64,000 nt of DNA from Cristatella mucedo (GCA_009760855.2 WPIO01000057.1:376001-440000); one strand, 5' to 3'; shown: positions 32,285 through 42,302, numbered from the stretch's first letter. Notes: generated by a model from the letters alone, not told the origin. Numbers and translations: made by a program.

Positions 32285-32480
32285 ATTAGTATTACCATAA
32301 TTGCATGCTGACCCTGTGCATGTCGCTCATAATCCTGCTATTCTTGTTGTTTACTGAGCATGCTACTACTGACCATTCGATCGTATTTCATTTGCAGCCA
32401 ATGTGAAGCACCTGAGATCGAGTTCTCCGAGGGTGCTTTATCCAGTATATTATTATTACTATTATTATTGTTATTACTGA
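32285..32480 (+). mobile_element. L2-A LINE 3' end
   Basis: TTGCATGCTGACCCTGTGCA, CATTCGATCGTATTTCATTT and GAGTTCTCCGAGGGTGCTTT, then an (ATT)n tail at 32446-32476. Confidence 0.9.
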
Positions 32481-32574
32481 ATATGAAGCCCGTTGAGTAA
32501 TGTATGCGTACCGAAATGGGCACACGCTTTTAATGGACTGTAGAAAATTCACTTACATGTCAACCATTTAGTCG

Positions 32575-32715
32575 CCGCCATGATTTGGCTCAGAGATAAT
32601 TTGCTTGCCTTTAACGATCAAGGTCGTGGCACCAGCTCTCTTCGGCATATATACAAAGCGCCAGGATAGAGATCGAGTTCTCTTAAGACAGATAAGCAAA
32701 TGAATTATATTTATT
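32575..32715 (+). mobile_element. SINE2 copy, diverged
   Basis: GATTTGGCTCAGAGATAATT, ATCAAGGTCGTGGCACCAGC, AAGCGCCAGGATAGAGATCG, GAGTTCTCTTAAG and AAATGAATTATATTTATT, in SINE2 order. Confidence 0.7.
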
Positions 32716-32932
32716 GTTTTAGTCCTAGTGGTTTTTGTTGGGCTGCAGGCAGAATTGATTTCATGTTTGAGTCTGTTCTTTTCGGAGCGAGTGCTGAAAA
32801 TATGAAGCAAGCCGTACGAGTTCATTTTCGATTTTGCTGGGAATTGACACCCCCACCCCGCCGGAGAAATTTAGCCAAAATGCAAAACTGGTGGCTTAAA
32901 TTTTGATATGCTAATAAAAAACGCAGTAAGGT

Positions 32933-33544
32933 TCACTGACGGTTGAGTGTGTGCTCTTGATGGACTTCTGTAGCCAACGTACAGGTGTTCGTGGTATTAT
33001 CTAGCACCCGCCCTCCGCAATGGATTTCTTTATCTCTTTCCGAAGTACTCGATTCATGAAGGTTCGGATGCACATGAAGCTGGTAATTAGACATAAAAGA
33101 GTGGTGCCAGCGACAGCGAATTTGGTGCTTTTCGTCGTCCGCTAAGCAACTTATGAGCAGACAGCATTGGTCGATAGTTGCCATGGACACGAAAGCCAGC
33201 CTGGGTGTCACTGCTGTCCGAACGGAAGTAACGGATCCATATCTGCCGCACATTGTTCTGAGCGCTATTTTATCATATTTATGGCTGCCGGTGCAGCAGG
33301 GCCATCGTATCTCCGCAGTCGCCAAAGGAAGGATTTGTTGTAGTGGACGCCCAGAGTCGCAACGACCTGGCAAGCTCAGTGTACTTCCGCTGCTCTGACA
33401 TGCAGGCTGCCCTTTTCCGACGCCGTCACTTTTCGTCTTGCTGGTCGTCATCGTCACCAAGTGCTCACCACTAACGGTAATAAAATAAATTGTTATCGAA
33501 TGCTGAAAGTGACGAGTGACCTCATCCTCAAGCTCACATTCCAA
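32933..33544 (-). CDS. unidentified 203-codon reading frame
   Basis: The longest frame outside the recognised LINE and LTR sequence in this region. I recognise no domain, signal peptide or repeat. It is Thr/Ser/His-rich with scattered Cys. A shorter plus frame overlaps it at 33153-33398. No splice sites or conserved motif support it, and it may be chance. Confidence 0.12.
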   Translation of the reverse strand: MECELEDEVTRHFQHSITIYFITVSGEHLVTMTTSKTKSDGVGKGQPACQSSGSTLSLPGRCDSGRPLQQILPLATAEIRWPCCTGSHKYDKIALRTMCGRYGSVTSVRTAVTPRLAFVSMATIDQCCLLISCLADDEKHQIRCRWHHSFMSNYQLHVHPNLHESSTSERDKEIHCGGRVLDNTTNTCTLATEVHQEHTLNRQ

Positions 33545-33584
33545 TCAAAAAAGACAGCTAATATTAAATTAAATTAAATTAGCC

Positions 33585-34215
33585 CTCTAGACCCTATCCT
33601 CACTGTACTGATTATATTATGCATGGATCTACTGCTGCCGTGCATAACAAGCATCATAATCATATTGCTAGCATCAGGTCATGTCCCAGCAACTTTCAAA
33701 AAGGCTATAGTCAGGCAAGAAGACAACGCTAGACTAACAGAACTTGAGCAATTTCCGCCTAGTCTTCCTTCTACCGTTCCTATCAAAGACACTGGAACGA
33801 GTCGTGGCAGACCAGCTGAGGGCATACCTTGAAAGTTCGCACCTAGCTATTAAACTCCAGTCTGGTTTTAGAGTTAATTACTTCGCAGGTTCGGCATTGC
33901 TTTTGGTGTACCATGGCCGAATCAGGAACGGAGACTCTGAGTCTCTCTGCTCGTCCGGCTCTATCTTACGGCAGCTCTGAAACCATCAATCACAAATATC
34001 TTCTCGAACGCCTCTCATCTCGTCTGGGCATCACCATTACTGCACAGGTCAATAGTTCAGGTCCTATCTCAGCAGCAGTCAACAGAGCTTTGATGTGAAC
34101 GGGCAAAGATCTTCCGAGGAACCACTGAAGTATGGGGTACCTCAGGGCAGCTCTGCGATTGGTCCCGTTCTTTTAACGGTCTATGCTCTCCCTCTTGCCG
34201 AAGTGATTGTCAGTC
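33585..34215 (+). pseudogene. L2-A LINE RT fragment, plus strand
   Basis: Pieces of L2-A RT in order: [91 protein letters not shown] and VLLTVYALPLAEVI. They occur in different frames. It ends before the YADD motif. Confidence 0.9.
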
Positions 34216-34374
34216 GCAGCCTAGCCTTTCTAGTAGCTTGGGCACGAAAACTCATATGCTACTACCGAGCACTATATTCTGCACGGTCTTGACCCACGAA
34301 GTATTCGCTAGAAGAACAGAACGATCACGAGTTCCGAACAACGAGCACATGTTATTTTCCCTGACCCATTAGGC

Positions 34375-34440
34375 CTGTCACGGCTTGGCTCCTTCTTACC
34401 TAGGTGAACTACCACACCTGTTACAGCCTACTCATGCCCT
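34375..34440 (+). mobile_element. short L2-B LINE fragment
   Basis: CACGGCTTGGCTCC, TTACCTAGGTGAACT and CAGCCTACTCATGCCCTCA match the HGLAPSYLAELLHQFQPVRAL region of L2-B. Confidence 0.7.
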
Positions 34441-34504
34441 CATTTCCTTATGGTCAATATATTAATTACATGTTCCATTTGTATTCTCAACCACGCTGCG
34501 ACAT

Positions 34505-34670
34505 CTGCAAAAGTGTAAGATGTAACAGCCTCTTTTTATGTAGCCGAAAAATTGCCTTACCACCGCCGGTATGTGCGACAATGAAAGATTGCACCGTAGG
34601 ATTCGAACCCACGACTTCGGGACCTGGGTTGAGAAGAGCAGCAGCCTTACCTACGCACAGAGGTACGTTG
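34505..34670 (-). mobile_element. SINE1-like copy, minus strand
   Basis: In reverse complement: TAGGTAAGGCTGCTGCTC (A box), TCCCGAAGTCGTGGGTTCGA with B box GGTTCGAATCC, GGCGGTGGTAAGGC and ACATAAAAAGAGGCTGTTAC. It is a diverged subfamily of SINE1. Confidence 0.7.
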
Positions 34671-35254
34671 CATTTGAATGTTTTATTTAACGCACTGCCA
34701 TGCTCATCTGTCAAAGGGCTGCACACAAAAAAAGCACGTAATTCGGCGGCAACATCATGGGCCTGCTGTGGCAGAGTGAAGGTCAGGAGCACCCAAGCGC
34801 CTCGGTGACACGTATGAACGGTCAATCTGTTAGATTATGACAGTGTTAAACGCTAGAGCTAGTGCGTATTCAGCCTGATCTCGGGCGCTCTTGAAAGACC
34901 CTTTGCCCCGAATGTGATAACCTCTTTCACTTCCAGTAGGAAATGTTAGCGAAGAAACAAAAAGCGTAGAGAAAGCGTCTGATGAAACAGGAGGCTACTG
35001 GCGGTCGTTTAGTTCTCAGCTAACGATGAGGCGGAGCCCGCGTTCAGGGTGCAGCACTCACCCTGACTGCTTAACCTCCTCTCTTATGACGCTTCCACGC
35101 TTCCAATGCAAGTGCAGATCAACAAACTCGCCTTTTTCCGGGGCGGGGGGGGGGTGGGCACCACTGAGCAGACGCCAGTATATCGACGAGGATTAGTCAC
35201 TAGTACCTCGGGTGGGGTGAGATCGGAGGAGGAACCACAGAACTGTCACTACTT
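34671..35254. other. unassigned stretch
   Basis: No exon was recognised. A G-run lies at 35140-35155. Confidence 0.35.
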
Positions 35255-35433
35255 GGTGAGCCGTGATGGCACACTAGGTAAGGCGGTTGCTTTCACGACC
35301 TCGGCCCCGAGGTCGTGGGTTCGATTCCTGTGGTGGGCGATTCTTTATCGCCACTGCAAGCGGTGGTGATAGCCGTAAAGGCTCTTCTGTCGCTATACAA
35401 AAAGAGGCTGTTTAATCAGCTAGAATTTATTAT
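35255..35433 (+). mobile_element. SINE1 (tRNA-derived), well preserved
   Basis: GGTGAGCCGTGATGGCACAC, A box TAGGTAAGGCGGTTGC, B box GGTTCGATTCC, then TTTATCGCCACTGCAAGC with GGTGGTGATAGCC (hairpin), CTATACAAAAAGAGGCTG and AATCAGCTAGAATTTATT. A second copy of only the tail follows at about 35508-35560. Confidence 0.92.
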
Positions 35434-35560
35434 TAGGTCGCATCGAGTGGGTCTCGGTTACTAGGGTCGCGGATGCACTGTGCATTTTTTCAATTTTTTT
35501 CATCTTTTCCATACAAAAAGAGGCCGTTTAATCAGCTAGGATTTACTTATTTATTTATCT

Positions 35561-35954
35561 GTCACTCTCCTATCACTATTGATCCTGGGCTTTCCCCGCG
35601 TTCCTAGCTCGGAGTTAGCATAAAGTCACTACGCCACGCCGTCTAATAATGAGACAGCACCTTATCGAAAGAATAATATAGTTCCCTCAAGCAGCAGCCG
35701 ACGCTGCACAAGAGCTCGCTCCAGACGGACGTTTGCACACAGTTCTCCCCCTGCATTAGCCGCGTCTTTCGCCCAGCCTAATAAAGAGCCGCCCGTCACC
35801 TGTCGAATAAATGCCTCCAATAATCGTGCCGAATCGCCCAAGTCACTCTCTGCGGCGCAGCCCGTGCTGGGCTTTTGGGGCCTTGAAAGAAGGTTGAAAC
35901 TCTCCTTCGACTGCGTACCGAGCGGACGTGTGTGACTCGTAGTCGTGACCTTTT
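35561..35954. other. unassigned, GC-rich; open minus frame
   Basis: A minus-strand frame at 35662-35973 (103 codons) contains the Leu/Ala/Arg-rich words DLGDSARLLEAFIRQV and VRLERALVQRRLLLEG, which look protein-like, but I recognise no family. Confidence 0.25.
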
Positions 35955-36135
35955 GTGAGCCGCGATGGCACACTAGGTAAGGCGGTTGCTCTCACGGCCT
36001 CGGTCCCGAGGTCGTGGGTTCGATTCCTGCGGCGGGCGATCCTTTATCGCCACTGCAAGCGGTGGTGATAGCCGTAAAGGCTCTGCTGTCGCTATACAAA
36101 AGAGGCTGCTAAATCAGCTAGGATTTATTTATTTA
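35955..36135 (+). mobile_element. SINE1, well preserved
   Basis: The same architecture as the copy at 35255: A box, B box GGTTCGATTCC, TATCGCCAC/GTGGTGATA hairpin, CTATACAAAAGAGGCTGC and an ATTTATTTA tail. Confidence 0.92.
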
Positions 36136-36300
36136 AAAGCTCGCCGATGGGTTAAAGTGCAAGCCTGTTATCGCCAAGGTCAAGGTGAACGTACTTGATG
36201 ACCTAGGTCGTTGGCTGGAGCCCTGCGGTGTACGTGAAGCTTCGACAGAGATTAGGTTCACTTAGGGTGCTATACTAATGACGTTTACGCATACTTATAA
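36136..36300 (+). mobile_element. SINE2, directly following a SINE1
   Basis: GATGGGTTAAAGTGCAAGCC, CAAGGTCAAGGTGAACGTAC, GTGAAGCTTCGACAGAGATT and GGGTGCTATACTAATGA, in SINE2 order. Confidence 0.75.
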
Positions 36301-36309
36301 TTATTTGTT

Positions 36310-37400
36310 TAGCCCTTCAGTCGACGTTCCGTGTGGCGTGAATAGCCGTAGTGCGGCGTTTACTAACCACGCGTCGACTCTGTTGCACGCCGCAGCACGG
36401 AGGGCTGCCCGAGAAAGGCGAGTTTGCCAGCCAATCTTTGGAAGGAGTGTTCCGTAAGCCTTCGTCTCCATGTATCCCCGCCATCCCCCAACACTACGGT
36501 CGTTGTTCCTGTTGCCCCCGACTCTTCGCGACGCATTCTAGATCGTACCGCTGTACAGTAGGCCCTTTCGCGTGCGCCCGTCGCTGCCTCCTCAGCTTTG
36601 GAGTGCGGCGCGAAGTCCGGCCGTCAGCTCTACGGCAAGGCGGCACTGCCAGCCTTCTCCGCTCACTACCTCGCTCTTCCGGCGCCGCGGCCGTCGCCGC
36701 TTTCGCCGGCTGGCAGCGGGCGTTGCGCGAGCGCGGCGCCGGCGACGCCGGGTTCGCGGCAAACCCACCTGAGCCGCTCCTGAGCGCCTCGGTCGAGCGC
36801 AGTGCCGCCTTCGGCGACCTTCAGTCGCGCTTCCGCTGCCCCGATGCGTTCCATTGCGGCGAGCGCGTCTTCTGAAAACTGCGGCGCTCGCTTTGCCGCT
36901 GGCAGCGCTTCAGGAAATGCTGAGCGAAAGCCACGCGCCCGGTCGATCGCGCCTCGGACGCGAGAGAGCGCTACTTTAAGGACGCTACCTTGTACGTGGA
37001 GTGATGAGCGTTTCGGCGACGAAAGCCTTCCCTCGAGTCGACGCGCAAGACTCTCTTTTCCGGCACCAGTTTGACTCCTAAAATCATGGTCGCGCTCTCG
37101 CCGCGCGATGCCGCCGCGCGACGAGAGCGACTCGAGAGGCGACTGAGAGCTACAGCCAAACAGCTATGACGCCGCTGTGCCGCGTCATAGAGGCCCGCGA
37201 GCGGGAGAAGCTGCCGACGCCGGCGGCGGCCGCCGAGCGGCTTGCTCCTCCTGCGACGCGGGGTGCGATCGAGCGGCCAGACGGCGCACTGCTGCAGCGA
37301 AAATCGGTGCAAAGTCACCGCGAGCGGGTGCGATTTCTACGCGTGACGATCATCGCGCATTGCGAGCTCGCAGTATGCGCAGCTTCCGGCTGCCATTCGG
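36310..37400. other. CpG-rich block
   Basis: CG dinucleotides are dense throughout (for example 36670-36760 and 37090-37290), unlike the AT-richer surroundings. Overlapping frames exist on both strands (174 codons at 36351-36875 +, 115 codons at 36971-37318 -), as expected in GC-rich DNA with few stops. None is recognised. It could be a CpG island promoter, an unmethylated exon cluster, or a transferred fragment. Confidence 0.4.
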
Positions 37401-37407
37401 TATATTA

Positions 37408-37434
37408 TAAATAATAATAATGCACTCGATAAAG
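37408..37434 (-). mobile_element. L2-A tail remnant
   Basis: (AAT)n followed by GCACTCGATAAAGCC, the very 3' end of L2-A, then unrelated sequence. Confidence 0.6.
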
Positions 37435-37569
37435 CCTTCGGTGCTTTAGGTTCGATCCTGCTAGGCTGTGAGCACAGCTCGCTGGCGTACCCCCAAATCA
37501 AATTACCGAATGGGAAGAGGGGATTCAGCCGAATCTGTTTGCGGGCGGACAATGTCACTGAGCGTGCAT

Positions 37570-37935
37570 GAACCAACTTGGACGTGGTATCCTTATCTAA
37601 ACAAGCTCAAATTTTAGCAATGTTGTGGAGCTGAAAATGGGCAGACTTGCCTGTGGAGCTGATATGGTCGTCTATCGAGGAGTCGCTTTGGAATATGACA
37701 CCTAGATTTCGAGCTGAAGCAGCAGGAGATATGCTGGCAGAGCCAATTTTGAGAGTCAGCTTTTCCAATCCCTGAATCACACTGGGTTTTCCCATAACTA
37801 TTAAGTTAGTTTTATCATCGTTTAGTTTTAGAAAATTTGCTGCCTTCCATGTGCGGATGTCATCAATGCATGCAGCAAGTGAGTTGAGAGAGTTTGAGGT
37901 GCTCAAAGGCTGGGAGGGATCAAAGCAAAGGTACA
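37570..37935 (-). pseudogene. L2-A LINE RT fragment, minus strand
   Basis: A 109-codon frame at 37607-37936 reads [60 protein letters not shown], which matches the intact L2-A copy after the YADD motif. Both ends are truncated. Confidence 0.93.
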
Positions 37936-38090
37936 CTTTCTCTTTGTTGAGTAAGATGAAGTCTGTTTGGCCAACGAATGAGTACCGAAAGCCACTTTAG
38001 CTGTGAGTGAGCTATACAAAACTCTCCTGCGTAGCACCCATTTACTCGTTGTGGCTCTGTTGAGTTACAGATGGAGATACATGCATACGT
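37936..38090 (+). mobile_element. L2-B LINE 3' end
   Basis: CACTTTCTCTTTGTTGAG, GCTATACAAAACTCTCCTGC and ACAGATGGAGATACATGCAT. It abuts the L2-A fragment head-on. Confidence 0.85.
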
Positions 38091-38205
38091 ACATATGAGT
38101 GCTATTTACATAGTAGAACGTGAGCTGGCTCAATGCATAAACGACGCCACATAAGTTATTGAGTGCCTAGAATCTAGGTGTGGATTTGAGTCCTGAATTG
38201 GGCAA

Positions 38206-38437
38206 TTTCGGACAGCATTTAGTGGGTCCCTGTGACTACCTCAAGTGCTCTCCTGACTCTGCTATGCTTCCCACTTTCTCTTTGTTGCGTGAGACGAAGT
38301 CTTTTGGCTACCGAATTCGTACCGAAAGCCGCGTAGGCTGTGAGTGCGCTATACAAAACTCTCCTGCGTAACACCCACATGGTCTTTATGACTTTGTTGA
38401 GTTACTGACGGAGATACATTACATTACATTACATATG
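38206..38437 (+). mobile_element. chimeric L2-A/L2-B 3' sequence
   Basis: GGACAGCATTTAGTGGGTCC (L2-A end of ORF) continues without a gap into ACTACCTCAA..., the L2-B 3' region, ending in the GACGGAGATACATTACATTA tail at 38409-38435. Confidence 0.8.
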
Positions 38438-38495
38438 TGAAGCGCCTGAATGGAGATTACGTTCTCTTAGGACGCTATACAAATGAATTATATCA
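38438..38495 (+). mobile_element. SINE2 tail fragment
   Basis: GTGAAGCGCCTGAATGGAGA, TTCTCTTAGGACGCTATACA and AATGAATTATAT: only the LINE-like 3' end of SINE2 is present. Confidence 0.75.
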
Positions 38496-38704
38496 ACTCC
38501 GACAGGTCCCAGCTCGTTTAATGTCGTCGCAAGTGGCAGCAAAGTGAAGCAGCGATTATATCGTTATTGCGGTACCACGATTGCACCCGACAGGCTGTGC
38601 CCAGCATTTAGCAAAACCTGCCAGCAATGCGGAGCGTGGAACAGCAAGCATCGTAGACAAACAATGCATTGCGTCGAGCTCCACGTTGCATGCTTGCCGT
38701 GATA

Positions 38705-38765
38705 GATGACGTTATGCTTGCTGATATATGACCGATATATGACGATATATTGATATACGATATAT

Positions 38766-38806
<41 letters not shown>

Positions 38807-38957
38807 CATATATATATATATTGTCATATATATATATATATTGTCATATATATATATATACATGAAAATATATATATATATTGGTATACGATATATTGAT
38901 ATATACGATATATATATGACTGATATATTGCTGATATATGACGTTATGCTTGCTGAG
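38705..38957. repeat. TA microsatellite flanked by 19-bp direct repeats
   Basis: ATGACGTTATGCTTGCTGA occurs at about 38706 and 38938. Between are (TA)n runs with three TTGTCATATA units and GATATACGATATATTGAT words on both sides. Confidence 0.85.
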
Positions 38958-38964
38958 ATGGAGC

Positions 38965-39078
38965 ATGCTAATATCAACCGTTTGATTACGCTTCTTTTAC
39001 AGTGCATGTAAAGTGCCTAGAAAAATATTGAGTTCTCTGATGGTGCTATAAAAATTTATTCATATCATTATTAAAATA
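38965..39078 (+). mobile_element. L2-A LINE 3' end
   Basis: ACCGTTTGATTACGCTTCTT, AAGTGCCTAGAAAAATATTG, AGTTCTCTGATGGTGCTATA and a degenerate ATTATTAAAA tail. Confidence 0.85.
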
Positions 39079-39960
39079 ACTCTTCTTCTGCAGCTCAGTC
39101 ACCACTACTGGTATCAACATAACAGCCCTGTCCATTACTACTAGAATCAGATGACAGTGATTCATCTCAACGTTAATGATGGCATTGCATAGAGCAGCAT
39201 CGCGGCACATGATTGTCAGGTGCTTAATGTCGATGAGTCGCTCGACAAGCACACGGTTTTGACCTGACCTGAAGTGGTTTACGAGAGCCGGCCGCTGTTT
39301 CTTGCTCGCATCGAGCGTCTCGTTCTCCCTAGTAACGAGCAGTAACGAGCGACGCCATGCTCGTCACGGAGGAACTTGTGAAAGACGTTAGCTTGAGAGC
39401 GAATGGTGGCCTTTTGAATGTCGGCCCTTGTAACTGTGCCGTTCTGGGAGCGTTCTCATTCAAAATAGCACCACGCTTGACGTACTTTTTCCACATGAAC
39501 GTGAACTGAGCAGCAGGAGGACGCTGCAAAGGTAAAAAGAATCAGCCAGCTCGACGTCGCGGCTACGGCAAGGCTGGCCCTGGCTCATTAGGAATCGACT
39601 TCAATCAACTGATCGCTGCAAACGGATTCGATGTTTTCAGCCTTTACCTCGAACGCTTAATTCTCAACACTACACTTTCCTGTAATGATTTACGCCTCCG
39701 TATTCATAGGGAAAAATACTTTCTGCTGCATCCTGCTGTTCTGTCACTAGTTGCTGCATTGACGCTTCAGAAATGTCCAATATAATAATAATATTAATTA
39801 TAGTTTACCTAGTAAAAACGAATTAAAAAAGTTTGCCACCGAACTACTTCTTGTTGCAGCGCCAGCCCGGCTTGAACAGATCCATGTCGCACGAGGAATG
39901 GATAAAAGAGCATGGGAAGGATTTCATAGGGGTGCAATAAACATTCTCTGGGATGAAAGA
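39079..39960. other. unassigned stretch
   Basis: No repeat family was recognised. A minus frame at 39329-39529 starts after a TTTGCAG, but no family is recognisable. I searched here for upstream lipoxygenase exons and found none. Confidence 0.3.
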
Positions 39961-39962
39961 AT

Positions 39963-40420
39963 AATAATAAGAAGAAGAATTACAACAATAAAACATAGGA
40001 TATAGGACCCTCAGAGAACTAAATCTCTTTCTGCGCACTTTAAATTTGCTGCAAAGGAAGCACGATCGAATGGTTAGTGATAGCATGCTCAATGACAATA
40101 AGCATAATATGTTTAGGAGTGACGTGCACAGGATCAGCAGGCAAATATGGTTAGTGGTAGCATGCACAGCCTCAGCACGCGTAAGCCCATAAAGGACGAA
40201 TCGCATGGACCCACTAAGTGCTGTGATAAATATATTTACTTTTAGTTTCTTTTTAAATGTGGTCAAGTCAGGGGATGTGACGCAAGTCGGAGGAGCATTC
40301 CAGGCTTTGGGGGCATGCGAACTAAAGGCAGGCTCTCCGAGCGATTAGAGGTTCATACGAGGTATGTGTAAGCGATTAGATTCCGAAAAGCGAGTGGTAC
40401 GATGCCTCTGTCGCTTAGCG
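39963..40420 (-). mobile_element. L2-A LINE 3' end, minus strand
   Basis: AATAATAATAAG tail, CTCAGAGAACTAAATCTCTT, TTTGCTGCAAAGG, CAGGATCAGCAGGCAAATAT and the CCACTAAGTGCTGTGATAAA to ORF end. It is a diverged variant with a TTTTAGTTTCTTTTTAAA insertion-like change. Confidence 0.88.
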
Positions 40421-40617
40421 AGCCAGTAGTGGGCCATCACTTTGACTCGCTAGGCTGATGCCGGCAATAAAACTGAATGCAGTAAGCCCTTTGATGATCC
40501 GATGCCGTTCCTTAGGGTTGCTGCATGTGTAATGCTGGTGCAATACTCTCAGCAAGAGCACTATTTTCAATCGTAGGTAACATGGTAAACGAAAGAGTGT
40601 CACTTTGATCTCTTCCT

Positions 40618-41112
40618 TCATTCTTTGGCTCCAGCCTATCTCTCAGATGTACTCCCCCCACCAGGCCAAGCATCGTACCGCCCGCTTTTCGGAATCCAAC
40701 AGTTACCAATACCTCGTACAAACCTCAAATCCTTTGGAAACCGTGCATTTAGTTCGTATGCTCCCAAAGCCTGAAACTCCCTCCCGACTTGCGTCATGAC
40801 ATCCCCTGACCTGACCGCATTTAAAAAGAACTTAAAAACACACCTATTTAGGACAGCATTGAGTGGGTCCCTTTGATTCGTCTTTCATGTGCTTATGCTG
40901 GCTGACACTGCACAGGCTGCCACTAACCGCATTTACTTGCTGACCCTGTGCATGTCACCCCTAACCATGTTATTCATATTGTTTATGAAGCATGATACTA
41001 CTCAGCATTCAATCGCGGTTCCCTTTGCTGCAAATGTAAAGCGCCTAGAAAGAGATTGAATTCTTTGAGGGCACTTTATTAAGTGCATTATTATTATATT
41101 ATTATTATTATC
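40618..41112 (+). mobile_element. L2-A LINE 3' part
   Basis: From CTTTGGCTCCAGCCTATCTC (APAYLSD) through NLKSFG, the Pro-Lys-Ala block and the 3' UTR to (ATT)n at 41088-41112. Frameshifted. Confidence 0.92.
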
Positions 41113-41162
41113 GTCACACGTTGGTGCTAATAATGACTATTTCATGGCTAGAAGTGGAATGT

Positions 41163-41860
41163 TTTGATAGACATCCCGTCCTGACTTCTGTAACTCACTG
41201 TTTGCTGGTCTACCGGCATGTGCAATCAGGCGCTCACAGCTGGTGCAAAACTCTGCACCTTGGCCTGTTTGTCGTGAGCATCGGAGTTGCCACATCACAT
41301 GACTTCTCGCCGACCTGCAATTGCTACCAGTCAAGCAACGAATCAACTTCAAGGTATTGTCGCTCACTTTTAGGTCACTTCATTTGGCCCCAGCCTACTT
41401 AACTGATCTTCTTCGTCACCAGGCTAAGTATCGTACTACCGGCCTTTCGGAATCAAACTGTTTACCAACCCCTCGTACAAACCTCAAATCATTTGGAGAT
41501 CGTACCTTATGTTCGTATGCTCCCAAAGCCTGGAACTCACTCCCGACTTCCGTCGCGACATCACTGACTTGACCACATTTAAAAAAAATTAAAAAACACG
41601 CCTATTTAGGACAGCATTTAGTTGGTTCCCGTGATTTGTTCTTCATGTGCTTATGCGTGCTGACACTATGCATGCTGCCACTCACCACACTTAAATTCTG
41701 ACCCTGTGCATATGACCCCTAACCATGTTATTCATGTTGTTCATCGAGCATGATATTACTTACCATTCAGTCGCGTTTCCCTTTGCAGCAAATGCAAAGC
41801 GCCTAGAAAGAGATTGAGTTCTCTGAGGGCGCTTTATCAAGTGCATTATTATTATTATAA
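41163..41860 (+). mobile_element. L2-A LINE 3' part, tandem with the previous one
   Basis: Starts in the TSRLDFCNSLL region (ACATCCCGTCCTGACTTCTG) and runs to (ATT)n at 41845-41857. It has the same orientation as the 40618 copy, 50 bp apart. The ORF is broken in at least two places. Confidence 0.92.
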
Positions 41861-41988
41861 TCAGGTAGCTGTGATTTGAGCAGACTAGAGCAGAGCTAAA
41901 TTGCTCAAGTTCCAGTGCTTCCGATCACACTGGTGCACGGACGTCTTCAATTGCGTTTATGCGTTTCTACTGCATACACTTCTTGCAG

Positions 41989-42171
41989 ATATTAGTGGGC
42001 ACATTTCCGGAACTCCATTTCTCAGAGGCCGCCCCGAATGATGCAGCTAAGAGGTTCAACGCAAAGCTCGACGGTCTGCCGGCCAGCATCGCAGCAAGGA
42101 ACCAAAAGTTGGTGCTGTTTTCTTACCCTTACATGAAGCCTTCGCTTGTACCTAGCAGCGTCGCTAAGTGA
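41989..42171 (+). CDS. lipoxygenase, C-terminal exon (60 aa)
   Basis: Family: non-heme iron dioxygenases that add oxygen to polyunsaturated fatty acids. Seen: after the acceptor CACTTCTTGCAG (ends 41988), the frame reads ILVGTFPELHFSEAAPNDAA, KRFNAKLDGLPASIAARNQK, then a YPYMKPSLVPSSVAK end and TGA. This matches the last exon of animal lipoxygenases in layout: LG-(Y/F)P-(E)-HF, RF-x(2)-L, I-x(2)-RN, Y-x(2)-P-x(2)-(I/V)P-S-V-A. The final residue, whose carboxylate is an iron ligand and which is usually Ile, is Lys. No other lipoxygenase exon was found in the window, so the preceding intron is long, or this is an orphan exon. AATAAA follows 130 bp downstream. Confidence 0.82.
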   Translation: MLVGTFPELHFSEAAPNDAAKRFNAKLDGLPASIAARNQKLVLFSYPYMKPSLVPSSVAK

Positions 42172-42302
42172 CTCCAGCAAATGTCATGATAAGCAGCTAG
42201 GTGTGAACTCATTGAGCTTTGCCCGCTGTCAGCAGTGTTCCTATTCGCTTTTTCTGGTATGGAACTGTCTGGAATTGTAATTCACTTAGCTCCGGTTACC
42301 AA

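Noticed and set aside
39329-39529. Candidate minus-strand exon after TTTGCAG
   Set aside because: The acceptor looks fair, but two frames compete, neither matches a family, and no donor defines the other end.
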